Under the pieces are notes generated by a model that ran no database searches, was not told where the DNA came from, and was given only the letters and a program-made list of their open reading frames with translations. From DAISJI01 sp964559835 (lineage in GTDB: Bacteria > Acidobacteriota > Terriglobia > Terriglobales > Acidobacteriaceae), in the NCBI GenBank assembly GCA_964559835.1, contig CAZLJE010000003.1:149937-213936 (forward strand): 64,000 bases of DNA, in the 5' to 3' direction. Each line of letters begins with the position of its first letter. Position 1 is the first letter of the stretch. Positions 49,608 through 58,397 of the stretch are shown here, piece after piece. Position numbers and translations under genes: made by a program.

Positions 49608-50666
49608 ATGCAAGGCACAGTTAGTCTTACTCAATTCGTCATCATCTCGATCCTGAAGATCGTGGTTGCGCTCTTCGTGCTGCTGACGCTGGACGCCTAC
49701 ACGGTCCTGGCGGAGCGGAAGATCGTAGCGCGCATCCAGAACCGGTGGGGACCGTCGCGCGTCGGACCATTCGGATTTCTCCAGCCGCTGGCAGACGGCC
49801 TGAAATTCTTTTTCAAGGAAGACATCACACCGCCGTACGTCTATAAGCCGCTGTACCTGGCGGCGCCGGTGCTGGCACTAACGTTATCGTTATGCTCGAT
49901 CGCGGTGATTCCCATCGGGAACAACATCACGATCGCGGGCTACACGACGGCGCTTCAGATCACGGACATCAATGTCGGCGTACTGGTGATCCTGGGCATC
50001 ACGTCGATCGCCGTCTACGGCGTCGCGCTGGCGGGCTGGTCTTCGAACAACAAGTATTCCCTGCTCGGTTCGCTGCGGGCCAGCGCGCAAATGATCAGCT
50101 ACGAAGTGGCGCTGGGGCTGTCTCTGGTCGGAGTGCTGATCCTCTCAGGCACATTCAGCTTGCGCGGCATCGTCGAGGCGCAAAAAAACACGTGGGTCAT
50201 CGGTGGTTTCAACACCCATCTCCCGCACTGGTACATCTTCCCGCAGATCATCGCGTTCTTTATTTACCTGACCGCGGCGTACGCGGAAACGAACCGCATT
50301 CCTTTTGATCTGCCGGAGGCGGAGACTGAACTCGTGGCGGGATACCACACCGAGTACAGCTCGATGAAGTTCGCGATGTTTTTCATCGCCGAATACTCGA
50401 ACATGATCACGGTCGCTTGCCTGGCTTCCCTGCTATTTTTGGGCGGGTGGAGCGGCCCGCTGTTCGGGCCGCCGCTGATGCAGGCGCTGCTGCCGGTTTT
50501 CTGGTTCGCGTTGCGGGTCTTCTTTTTCCTTTTCGTTTACATCTGGGTGCGCGGCACGATGCCACGCTTCCGTTATGACCAACTGATGGCATTCAGTTGG
50601 AAGGTGCTGCTGCCGCTGGCGATGGCGAACATTGTGATCACCAGCCTGATAGTGGCGTTGAAGTAG
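49608..50666 (+). CDS. nuoH: NADH-quinone oxidoreductase subunit H
   Basis: The 352-residue ND1-type membrane subunit joins the two arms of complex I. Motifs: YTVLAERKIVARIQNRWGPS, RVGPFGFLQPLADGLKFFFK, the quinone-site loop ETNRIPFDLPEAETELVAGY with HTEYSSMKFA, and eight hydrophobic helices. I use the ATG at 49608; 49572 would add residues from the repeat region. The stop codon lies in a heptamer array. nuoI, normally next, is absent. Confidence 0.95.
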   Translation: MQGTVSLTQFVIISILKIVVALFVLLTLDAYTVLAERKIVARIQNRWGPSRVGPFGFLQPLADGLKFFFKEDITPPYVYKPLYLAAPVLALTLSLCSIAVIPIGNNITIAGYTTALQITDINVGVLVILGITSIAVYGVALAGWSSNNKYSLLGSLRASAQMISYEVALGLSLVGVLILSGTFSLRGIVEAQKNTWVIGGFNTHLPHWYIFPQIIAFFIYLTAAYAETNRIPFDLPEAETELVAGYHTEYSSMKFAMFFIAEYSNMITVACLASLLFLGGWSGPLFGPPLMQALLPVFWFALRVFFFLFVYIWVRGTMPRFRYDQLMAFSWKVLLPLAMANIVITSLIVALK

Positions 50667-50706
50667 GGCTTAGGGCTTAGGGCTCAGGGTTAGCGCTCAG
50701 GGCGTA
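50665..50706. repeat. Heptamer array H28 at the nuoH-nuoJ junction
   Basis: Six units AGGGCTN and related. It overlaps the nuoH stop codon and occupies the position where nuoI is normally found. Confidence 0.85.
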
Positions 50707-50725
50707 GGGTGAACGGCAAGACGAT

Positions 50726-51265
50726 ATGCTTCATCTCGCACTATTTACGTTTTTTGCGGTGATATGCGCCGCGGGGGCGATCAACGTCATCGCGCAGCGG
50801 CACCCGATCAACAGCGCGCTGTCGCTGATCGTGGTGATGGCGTCGCTCGCGGCCGAATACCTTCTGCTCGGGGCGGAATTCCTCGCGGTCATTCAGGTCA
50901 TCGTTTACGCCGGCGCGATCATGGTGCTGTTCGTCTTCACCATCATGCTGCTGAATGCGGGCGAAGAAGAACGGACGCGCGGCAGCCGCGTGGCCCTGAT
51001 GCTTGGGTTGCCTGGTTTGATCGTCGGAGGCGGGCTGATCGCATGGATGCTCGCGCGCCACAGCGGCACCGGCTCGGTCGCGGGCGGCGCACTGCCGGGA
51101 TACCCGAACGAGATCGGGCGCCTGCTGTTCAAGGATTTCCTGCTCCCGTTCGAGGTCACGTCGGTACTGATCCTGATCGCGATCATGGGCGCGGTGGTGC
51201 TGGCGAGCCCGGCAAAAGAGCACGAATCCCTCGAGATGCCGGCCCAACCACGGGAGGAGGACTAG
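50726..51265 (+). CDS. nuoJ: NADH-quinone oxidoreductase subunit J
   Basis: The 179-residue ND6-type subunit has five helices. Motifs: INVIAQRHPINSALSLIVVM, LLLGAEFLAVIQVIVYAGAI then MVLFVFTIMLLN, which contains the pi-bulge helix. The C-terminal soluble tail is short (AKEHESLEMPAQPREED). It is directly followed by nuoK with no gap. Confidence 0.95.
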   Translation: MLHLALFTFFAVICAAGAINVIAQRHPINSALSLIVVMASLAAEYLLLGAEFLAVIQVIVYAGAIMVLFVFTIMLLNAGEEERTRGSRVALMLGLPGLIVGGGLIAWMLARHSGTGSVAGGALPGYPNEIGRLLFKDFLLPFEVTSVLILIAIMGAVVLASPAKEHESLEMPAQPREED

Positions 51266-51568
51266 ATGGTTCCCCTGGCGTACTACCTGTTGCTGAGCGC
51301 GGTCCTGTTCGCCTGCGGCGTGGCGGGGTTCCTGATCAAGCGCAACCTGATCTCGATCTTCCTGTGCATCGAGCTGATGCTGAACGGCGTGAACCTGGCG
51401 TTCGTGGCGTTCGCGGCGCAATGGCAGGCGCTCAACGGGCAGATCTTCGTTTTCTTCGTGATGGTGGTAGCGGCAGCAGAAGCGGCGGTGGGATTGGCGA
51501 TCATCATCGCCGTGTTCCGCACGCGCGAGACGCTGAACGTGGATTCAGTCAATTTATTGAAACTCTAA
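51266..51568 (+). CDS. nuoK: NADH-quinone oxidoreductase subunit K
   Basis: The 100-residue ND4L-type subunit with three helices carries both membrane glutamates expected for proton transfer: SIFLCIELMLNGVNLAFVAF in helix 2 and VVAAAEAAVGLAIIIAVF in helix 3. It is standard length and starts one base after nuoJ. Confidence 0.96.
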   Translation: MVPLAYYLLLSAVLFACGVAGFLIKRNLISIFLCIELMLNGVNLAFVAFAAQWQALNGQIFVFFVMVVAAAEAAVGLAIIIAVFRTRETLNVDSVNLLKL

Positions 51569-51571
51569 TTT

Positions 51572-53563
51572 ATGGGCACACCGCATACATGGCTTGTCCC
51601 GCTGTTGCCGCTGGTCGGGTTTGCGATCAACGGGCTGTTCGGGAAGCGTTTCTCGCGTAAGGCGGTCGCCGCCGTGGGGCTGTTTTTCTGCGGCGCGGCA
51701 GCGCTGTGGGGATGGCGCGTGGCGGCCGCGTTCTTCCAGAACCCGATCGCGCAGGAAGCGCACTACGGCACCTGGTTCACGGTCGGCAGCTTCAGCATTC
51801 CATACGGCATTTATCTCGATCAGCTTTCCGTGCTGATGATGCTGATCGTGACCAATGTCGGGTTCCTCATCCACATTTATTCGGTCGGCTACATGTGGGA
51901 GGAGGGCGGGTTCTACCGCTTCTTCTCGTACCTGAACCTGTTCATGTTCTTCATGCTGACGCTGGTGCTGGCGAACAATTACCTGCTGATGTTCGTCGGA
52001 TGGGAAGGCGTAGGACTGGCGTCGTACCTGCTGATCGGGTTCTTCTTCCGGCGAGATTCGGCAGCGGCAGCGGGCAAGAAAGCGTTCATCGTCAACCGCG
52101 TCGGCGACTTCGGATTCCTGATCGGACTGTTCCTGCTGATTAAGCACTTCGGCGTGCTGGATTACTCGACGTTGTTCCCGATGATGTCGAACATCTCGCC
52201 TGAGACGGCGGGCGCAGGGCTGATGACCGCGATCGGCCTGTGCATGCTGGTCGGTGCGTGCGGCAAGTCGGCGCAGCTACCTCTTTATGTGTGGCTGCCG
52301 GACGCGATGGAAGGCCCGACGCCCGTTTCCGCTTTGATCCACGCGGCGACGATGGTCACAGCGGGCGTGTACATGATCAGCCGCTCGCACGCGATCTTCG
52401 ACCGCGCGCCGCAGGCTCTGCTGATGGTGGCCGTCATCGGGTGCGCGACGGCGCTGTTCGCGGCGACCATCGGCATGGTGCAGCACGACATCAAGCGCGT
52501 TCTGGCCTACTCGACGGTCTCCCAACTCGGATACATGGTGATGGCGTGCGGCGTGGCGGCGTATTCGGCGGGCATGTTCCACCTGATGACGCATGCGTTC
52601 TTCAAAGCGCTGCTCTTCCTGGCGGCGGGTTCGGTCATTCACGGCCTCGGCGGCGAGCAGGACATGCGCAAGATGGGCGGCCTGCGCAAAGATATGCCGT
52701 GGACCTTCTGGACCATGACGATGGCGACGCTGGCGATCGCGGGCGCCCCATTCTTCAGCGGCTTCTTCAGCAAGGACGAGATCCTGTACCGCGCCTTCAC
52801 CGGCGAGCACGGCAGCGTGTGGTTCTGGGCGGTCGGCGTTTTCACGGCCTTCCTCACCGCGTTCTACATGTTCCGCCTCTGGTTCCTGACCTTCTTCGGC
52901 GAGTTCCGCGGCGAGGTGAAGACGGCGCATAGCCATCACGACGAGAAGCCTGGGCAGGAAGCGCACGCCCACGCTCATGCGCATGAGAGTCCCAAGATCA
53001 TGCTCGTTCCGCTGGTCGTGCTTGCGATCCTATCGGTGGTGGGCGGATGGGTTGGCGTTCCCGAGGCGATGGGCGGCAGCAACCATTTCGAGCATTACCT
53101 GGCGCCGGTGTTCGAGTCGTTTGCGCCACAGCAGACGCCGGCCGCGAGTCCGGCGGAATCAACAGGACCGTCGGAACTGATGCTGACGCTGGCCGCATCC
53201 GGCGCGGGTTTGGCCGGTTTCCTGCTCGCTTTCTTCTTCTATAACCGGCGGCCCGACCTGGTACCCAAGCTTCGCGAGAAATTCCACGGCGCGTACACCG
53301 TACTGGAGCACAAGTACTACGTCGACGACTTATATAACGCGGCGATCGTACGGCCGATCATCGGTTTCTCGCGAACCGTCCTGTGGAAGTTCATCGACGC
53401 GGGCATCATCGACGGTTCGGTGAACGAAAGCGCGCGCGCGGTACGTGAAGTCGGCGGCGGGGTCCGCGAGATGCAGTCCGGCAACATCCGGTCTTATGCC
53501 GGATGGGTGGCGCTGGGAGCGGCTTGCGTGGTGGCCTACATGGTCTGGCTGGGGGTGCGATAG
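51572..53563 (+). CDS. nuoL: NADH-quinone oxidoreductase subunit L
   Basis: The 663-residue antiporter-like subunit (ND5 type) has GVYMISRSHAIFDRAPQALL, QLPLYVWLPDAMEGPTPVSA then LIHAATMVTAGVY, IKRVLAYSTVSQLGYMVMAC, and the long lateral helix region near the C-terminus (EHKYYVDDLYNAAIVRPIIG). A His-rich loop HSHHDEKPGQEAHAHAHAHE lies between helices at about residues 455-475. The stop codon overlaps the nuoM GTG. Confidence 0.95.
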   Translation: MGTPHTWLVPLLPLVGFAINGLFGKRFSRKAVAAVGLFFCGAAALWGWRVAAAFFQNPIAQEAHYGTWFTVGSFSIPYGIYLDQLSVLMMLIVTNVGFLIHIYSVGYMWEEGGFYRFFSYLNLFMFFMLTLVLANNYLLMFVGWEGVGLASYLLIGFFFRRDSAAAAGKKAFIVNRVGDFGFLIGLFLLIKHFGVLDYSTLFPMMSNISPETAGAGLMTAIGLCMLVGACGKSAQLPLYVWLPDAMEGPTPVSALIHAATMVTAGVYMISRSHAIFDRAPQALLMVAVIGCATALFAATIGMVQHDIKRVLAYSTVSQLGYMVMACGVAAYSAGMFHLMTHAFFKALLFLAAGSVIHGLGGEQDMRKMGGLRKDMPWTFWTMTMATLAIAGAPFFSGFFSKDEILYRAFTGEHGSVWFWAVGVFTAFLTAFYMFRLWFLTFFGEFRGEVKTAHSHHDEKPGQEAHAHAHAHESPKIMLVPLVVLAILSVVGGWVGVPEAMGGSNHFEHYLAPVFESFAPQQTPAASPAESTGPSELMLTLAASGAGLAGFLLAFFFYNRRPDLVPKLREKFHGAYTVLEHKYYVDDLYNAAIVRPIIGFSRTVLWKFIDAGIIDGSVNESARAVREVGGGVREMQSGNIRSYAGWVALGAACVVAYMVWLGVR

Positions 53564-55074
53564 TGGAAACCCTCAACGTATGGATTTTGACTCTCGTTAC
53601 GTTCATCCCGGCCGCGGGTGCGTTGCTGCTGTTTGTCTTTCCTCGGCGTGACCGCGACATCCGAGTCTTCGCGCTGGGCATTTCGCTGCTGACGTTCGTC
53701 CTGTCGCTGCACCTGCCGGTTCATTTCCAGCGCGGCGCGAGCGGCTTCCAGTTCGAGATGGACCGGGCATGGATCTCGGTACCCAACATCCATTACCACC
53801 TCGGGGTGGACGGCATCTCGATGTGGCTGGTGCTGCTGACGACGTTCCTGACGCCGCTGTGCGTGCTGATCTCGTGGCACTCGGTGCACGATCGGGTGAA
53901 GGAGTTCTTCGTCCTCCTGCTGCTGCTGGAGACGGCGATGATCGGCGTGTTCGTCGCGCTCGACCTCTTCCTCTTCTACTTCTTCTGGGAGGGGACGCTG
54001 ATCCCGATGGCGCTGCTCATCGGCATCTTCGGACACGAGCGGCGCATATACGCGGCGGTGAAGTTCTTCCTGTACACGATGGTCGCGTCGGTGTTCATGC
54101 TGGCGGCGATCATCTGGCTCTACGCGCACGTGGGCAGCTTCCAATTCGGCGATGTGCAGGCGTGGCTGCGCGGCGCGGGCGCCACGGAAGCCGCCGGCGC
54201 CATGAAGTGGCTGTTCCTCGGATTCTTTGTCGCATTCGCGGTCAAGGTCCCGCTGTTCCCGCTGCACACGTGGCTGCCGGACGCGCACGTCGAAGCACCG
54301 ACCGCGGGCTCGGTGCTGCTCGCAGGCGTGCTGCTAAAGATGGGCACCTACGGCCTGCTGCGGTTCAATGTCGGGCTCTTCCCCGAGCAGAGCCGTCACA
54401 ACGCGCCATGGATCGCGGCGCTGGCGATCATCGGCATCATTTACGGCGCGCTGGTCGCGATGGTGCAGCCGAACCTGAAGAAGTTGGTGGCGTACTCGTC
54501 GGTGAGCCACTTGGGGTTCGTCGTGCTTGGCATATTCAGCATGACGCAGGCGGGGATGGTGGGTGCGGTGTACGTGATGCTCGCACACGGTATCTCGACG
54601 GGCGCGCTGTTCATGCTGTGCGGCATGATCCACGACCGCCGGCACACGTATGAAATATCCGAGTATGGCGGGTTGGCGACGCCGATGCCGGTGTACTCGA
54701 CATTTTTCCTCATCATTACGCTGGCATCCGTCGGACTGCCGCTGCTGAATGGGTTCATCGGCGAATTCCTCGTGCTGAGCGGGGCGTTCCAGGCCGATAA
54801 GACCTGGGGCATCCTCGCCGCAACCGGTGTGATCTGGAGCGCTTGCTACCTGCTCTGGATGTACCAGCGTGTGTTTTTCGGCGAAGTAAAGGTTGAAGTG
54901 AACCGTACGCTGCCCGATCTTGACCTGCGAGAGCGGGTGGCGCTGTGGCCGATGTCGATCATGGCAGTGGTGATGGGCGTGTTGCCGCTGATATGGATCT
55001 CGGCGATCGATCCGGCGGTGAAGAACGCGCTCGGTAATGCGGCGCAAGTGGCAATGCAGGTGGTGGGACGATGA
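53563..55074 (+). CDS. nuoM: NADH-quinone oxidoreductase subunit M, copy 1
   Basis: The 503-residue ND4-type proton-channel subunit has HLGVDGISMWLVLLTTFLTP, FFWEGTLIPMALLIGIFGHE, KVPLFPLHTWLPDAHVEAPT and LKKLVAYSSVSHLGFVVLGI. It is full length. The GTG start at 53563 overlaps nuoL by one base, and the stop overlaps nuoN by 4 nt. Confidence 0.95.
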   Translation: METLNVWILTLVTFIPAAGALLLFVFPRRDRDIRVFALGISLLTFVLSLHLPVHFQRGASGFQFEMDRAWISVPNIHYHLGVDGISMWLVLLTTFLTPLCVLISWHSVHDRVKEFFVLLLLLETAMIGVFVALDLFLFYFFWEGTLIPMALLIGIFGHERRIYAAVKFFLYTMVASVFMLAAIIWLYAHVGSFQFGDVQAWLRGAGATEAAGAMKWLFLGFFVAFAVKVPLFPLHTWLPDAHVEAPTAGSVLLAGVLLKMGTYGLLRFNVGLFPEQSRHNAPWIAALAIIGIIYGALVAMVQPNLKKLVAYSSVSHLGFVVLGIFSMTQAGMVGAVYVMLAHGISTGALFMLCGMIHDRRHTYEISEYGGLATPMPVYSTFFLIITLASVGLPLLNGFIGEFLVLSGAFQADKTWGILAATGVIWSACYLLWMYQRVFFGEVKVEVNRTLPDLDLRERVALWPMSIMAVVMGVLPLIWISAIDPAVKNALGNAAQVAMQVVGR

Positions 55075-56510
55075 TAACTAGCGCCGATTACATCCGCATT
55101 CTTCCCGAGCTGATACTGGTAATCGCGGGCATCCTGGTCATGATCATCGAGCCGGTGCTGGGCGAGCACGATGACCGCACGAGCGTGGGTGCGCTGGCTT
55201 TTGTCGGGACGCTGGCGGCGATCGCGGCAACGATCTACCAGGCTGCCAATCGCGACGTGCACGGGCTCGGCTGGTTCGGCATGGTGCGCGTCGACAATTT
55301 CAGCATCTGCTTCCACCTGATCGTCGGATTCGTGGCGGCGATCGTGATCCTGGCATCGTTCGACTACCTGAAGGCGCAGAACATCCGCAGCGGAGAGTTT
55401 TTTGGGCTGATCCTGCTGGGTTCGTCGGGCATGATGCTGATGTCGTCGGCGGTCGAGCTGGTGCTCATCTTCATTGCGCTGGAGATCTCGTCGATCTCGA
55501 CCTACGTGCTGGCGGGATTCCGGCGGAGGGCGCTGGGGAGCATTGAGTCGTCGATCAAGTACTTCCTGCTGGGATCGTTCGCGACCGCGTTCTTCCTGTA
55601 CGGCGTAGCGCTGACGTACGGCGCTACGGGCTCGACCAGCATTTATCCAATCGCGCAGAAACTCAGCGCCGGAGCGACTCCGCTCGCGTACGCCGGGATG
55701 GCACTGATGTTTGTCGGCCTCGGGTTCAAGATCGCATCCGCGCCATTCCATGTCTGGACGCCGGACGTGTACGAAGGAGCGCCAGCGCCGGTAGTGGCGC
55801 TGATGTCAACGGCTCCCAAGGCCGCGACGTTTGCCGTGCTGCTGCGCATCCTGTTTGCCGCCGCCGAGCCAGGCTGGTTCTGGATCGTGTGGGTGTCGGC
55901 GATCCTGTCGATGACGATCGGCAACCTCGGCGCGCTGGTGCAGAACAACGTCAAGCGCATGCTGGCCTATTCGTCGATCGCGCACGCGGGATATCTGCTG
56001 GTCGCATTCGCCGCCGCGAAGGACATCGGCATTTCGGCGGCAATCTTCTACGCCGCATCGTATGCGGTGATGAACGCGGGCGGATTCATCGTGATCAGCC
56101 ACTTCGCGGGACACTCCGAACGGCTGGTCAATATCGACGACTATTCGGGATTGGGGCGACGCGCGCCGGGGCTGGCGGCGATCCTGACCGTATTCTTGCT
56201 CTCGCTGATCGGGATTCCGATCACCGGCGGCTTCTTCGCCAAGTTCTACGTGTTTAGCGCCGCGCTGCAGTCGAATCTTGTCGGACTGGTGATCGTCGGC
56301 GTGATCAACAGCGCCGTAGCAGCTTACTACTATTTGCGCGTGATCGTTTACATGTACATGCGCGAGCCGAAGAGCGATGCGCCGATCCCGATGCCGGCAA
56401 CCGTGGGACTATCCCTCGCCGCCGCAGTGCTGGCGACGATCTATCTCGGCGTGGTGCCCAATCACGTCCTGGAGTACGCGCTGGCCGGCGCGCGGGAATT
56501 GGTGAAGTAA
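55071..56510 (+). CDS. nuoN: NADH-quinone oxidoreductase subunit N, copy 1
   Basis: The 479-residue ND2-type subunit ends the nuo operon. It has VELVLIFIALEISSISTYVL, GFKIASAPFHVWTPDVYEGA, VQNNVKRMLAYSSIAHAGYL and LTVFLLSLIGIPITGGFFAK. The second paralogue in the window, at 61513, is clearly different in sequence. Confidence 0.95.
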   Translation: MITSADYIRILPELILVIAGILVMIIEPVLGEHDDRTSVGALAFVGTLAAIAATIYQAANRDVHGLGWFGMVRVDNFSICFHLIVGFVAAIVILASFDYLKAQNIRSGEFFGLILLGSSGMMLMSSAVELVLIFIALEISSISTYVLAGFRRRALGSIESSIKYFLLGSFATAFFLYGVALTYGATGSTSIYPIAQKLSAGATPLAYAGMALMFVGLGFKIASAPFHVWTPDVYEGAPAPVVALMSTAPKAATFAVLLRILFAAAEPGWFWIVWVSAILSMTIGNLGALVQNNVKRMLAYSSIAHAGYLLVAFAAAKDIGISAAIFYAASYAVMNAGGFIVISHFAGHSERLVNIDDYSGLGRRAPGLAAILTVFLLSLIGIPITGGFFAKFYVFSAALQSNLVGLVIVGVINSAVAAYYYLRVIVYMYMREPKSDAPIPMPATVGLSLAAAVLATIYLGVVPNHVLEYALAGARELVK

Positions 56511-56513
56511 ATA

Positions 56514-56595
56514 CCGGCTCCCGGCTCCGGGCTTTGGGCTTTCGTTTTGCGCTTCCGGCTTTGGGCTGACGCCAGTGATTTGCCCAAAGCCCAAT
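56514..56595. repeat. Heptamer array H29 after nuoN
   Basis: About seven units CCGGCTC/CGGGCTT/TGGGCTT from 56514, with a short inverted arm (GCCCAAA, GCCCAAT) at 56582-56595. It lies between the converging nuoN and ABC-permease genes. Confidence 0.8.
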
Positions 56596-56616
56596 GCGTA
56601 ACACCCAAAACCTGAT

Positions 56617-57306
56617 TTATTCGACTGCCACTGCGATATCCCGGCGCGCGAATATCGCGTTCGCGATGATCCAGAACACTCCAGCTTGAACGACGGCGGC
56701 GATACATGCCAACCACGGCACTTGCCAGCCCGGTTCACCGAAGTTCACGGCGCGACTGACCAGCAGGAACGAAGGCAGGATCTCCAGCCAGATGCCGCCC
56801 AGTGCGCGCGCGATCAGTCCTTCGGCGCCAAGCAGAAGTCCCGCCGCGGCGCTCGCGAGCAGTGGGTGAAAGACAGTCGAGAACGCCATCGCCACGGTGG
56901 CGGCGAGCAGGAAAAGCACCATCAACATGAGCGCGAACGGCAGCAGCATGGCGACCTTGTGCGTCGCCAGCGCGCCGACAGCGAAGATGGTCAGGCAGTA
57001 CACGCCGGAGGCAAGCATCGCGCCCAGCAGTAATCCGGCGAGATATTCGCTGCGATCGATCCCCTTCGAGAGCACCGCCAAGATGCGGCGAGTGCGGCGT
57101 TCGTTGTTGAGGGCCGACGCGGACAGCAGCCCCGTGAACGCCAGGCCGTACATCGAGGTCGAGCGGAGCATGAACAGCGTGTCGTCGCCGGACTGGCCGC
57201 CGGTGAGCGCAATCCCTCCGCCGAACACGACCACGTAAAGCAGCAGCGTGATCAGGGGCCAGCGCTGCTCGCGGACGAAGTTCACGGCGATGAGAAAAAC
57301 AGGCAT
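56617..57306 (-). CDS. ABC-type transporter permease (ABC-2 type)
   Basis: The 229-residue protein has six hydrophobic helices. It starts FLIAVNFVREQRWPLITLLL and has a cytoplasmic loop NNERRTRRILAVLSKGIDRS with EYLAGLLLGAMLAS, typical of ABC-2 export permeases. The ATPase gene lies upstream and ends 6 nt before this start. The cargo is unknown. Confidence 0.8.
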   Translation of the reverse strand: MPVFLIAVNFVREQRWPLITLLLYVVVFGGGIALTGGQSGDDTLFMLRSTSMYGLAFTGLLSASALNNERRTRRILAVLSKGIDRSEYLAGLLLGAMLASGVYCLTIFAVGALATHKVAMLLPFALMLMVLFLLAATVAMAFSTVFHPLLASAAAGLLLGAEGLIARALGGIWLEILPSFLLVSRAVNFGEPGWQVPWLACIAAVVQAGVFWIIANAIFARRDIAVAVE

Positions 57307-57335
57307 CGGGCTTCAGGCTCCGGGCTTCGGGCGTG
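57301..57335. repeat. Heptamer array H30 at the ABC ATPase-permease junction
   Basis: Units GGGCTTC/AGGCTCC/GGGCGTG at 7-nt spacing. It encodes the C-terminus and stop codon of the ATPase and extends into the permease start. Confidence 0.8.
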
Positions 57336-58236
57336 CGACTTCCGCTTCTTTGGTTAGCTCCAGGAAAATGTCTTCCAGACTCCGGCGCACCGGGTTCACG
57401 TACACGACTTCGCCGCCCATCGCCCAGACGCGCTCGATCGCCGAACGCTGCTGGCTGGCGAAGACGCGAAAGCGGACCAGGCCCTCCTCGCTTTTTTCGC
57501 CGGCAAATGCCGCCGCGTCGATACCGCGCGCGATGATCTCGGAAAGGTCCGCCCGTTCCAGCAGGTCCCCGGTAGTACCAAGGCGCACGAGGCGCCCGCG
57601 ATTCATGATCGCGATACGGTCGCAAACGCTCTCGATCTCCGACAGCAGGTGCGAGCTGAGGAAGATCGTCTTGCCGGCCGCACGCGCGCGCAGAAGGAGT
57701 TCTCGGACGGCGACGCGTCCCAGCGGATCGAGGGCGGAGGTCGGCTCGTCCAAGACCAGCAATTCGGGATCGTTCACCAGCGCCTGCGCCAGGCCAACGC
57801 GCTGCATCATGCCGCGAGAGAACTTGCCAACGTTGCGGTCGCGGACTTCGTTCAACTCCAGGGTATCCAGTACCTCGCGAACGGCGCGCGACAGTTGCGG
57901 ATCGCGAAGGCCGTTCAGCGCACCGTAAAAACGCACTACTTTCTCGGTTTTGCGATGATAGAGCGCAACGTTCTCGGCAAGGAAGCCGATGCGGCGGCGC
58001 GTGCGGGCGTCGCCGAAGGGCTGGCCGAGGAGGCGCCCGGAGCCGGAAGTCGGCCGCATGAAACCCATCGCGAGGTGGATCGACGTCGTCTTGCCTGCGC
58101 CGTTAGGGCCGAGGAAGCCGAGGATCTCGCCCTGGTTCACGGTCAGCGAGAAGTCATCCAAGGCGGTCAACTGTTTTGACGAGAAAGGTCCGCCGTAGCG
58201 CTTGACGACGTGCTCGTATTCGAGGACGGGAGGCAA
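57313..58236 (-). CDS. ABC transporter ATP-binding protein
   Basis: The 307-residue nucleotide-binding subunit has Walker A LGPNGAGKTTSIHLAMG at about residues 42-58, the Q-loop region IGFLAENVALY, signature VGKFSRGMMQRVGLAQAL, Walker B ELLVLDEPTSALDP and the H-loop TIFLSSHLLSEIE. The C-terminal extension (RSAIERVWAMGGEVVYVNPV, SLEDIFLEL) is typical of ABC-2 exporters. It is paired with the downstream permease. The last residues (RPKPGA) come from a heptamer array. Confidence 0.92.
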   Translation of the reverse strand: MPPVLEYEHVVKRYGGPFSSKQLTALDDFSLTVNQGEILGFLGPNGAGKTTSIHLAMGFMRPTSGSGRLLGQPFGDARTRRRIGFLAENVALYHRKTEKVVRFYGALNGLRDPQLSRAVREVLDTLELNEVRDRNVGKFSRGMMQRVGLAQALVNDPELLVLDEPTSALDPLGRVAVRELLLRARAAGKTIFLSSHLLSEIESVCDRIAIMNRGRLVRLGTTGDLLERADLSEIIARGIDAAAFAGEKSEEGLVRFRVFASQQRSAIERVWAMGGEVVYVNPVRRSLEDIFLELTKEAEVARPKPGA

Positions 58237-58240
58237 AGGA

Positions 58241-58348
58241 GGTTATTGGTTCTTGGTTATTGGTAGTTGGTAATTAGTGTTCAGAAACACTCCATGCGCA
58301 ATAACAATGCAGGTTACCAACAACGAACTACCAAGTACCAAGTACAAG
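58241..58348. repeat. Inverted heptamer pair H31
   Basis: Left: five GGTTATT-type units (58241-58275). Right: five inverted NTACCAA units (58314-58348). About 38 nt of unrelated sequence lies between. It is located between atpE and the ABC ATPase. Confidence 0.9.
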
Positions 58349-58375
58349 AAATAAACCCCGGCTCGTCACCGGGGT
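58349..58375 (-). terminator. Rho-independent terminator after atpE
   Basis: On the minus strand ACCCCGG pairs with CCGGGGT around TGACGAG, followed by TTATTTCTT. It lies 23 nt past the atpE stop codon. Confidence 0.85.
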
Positions 58376-58397
58376 CTCACTCGAATCCGAACGGGTG

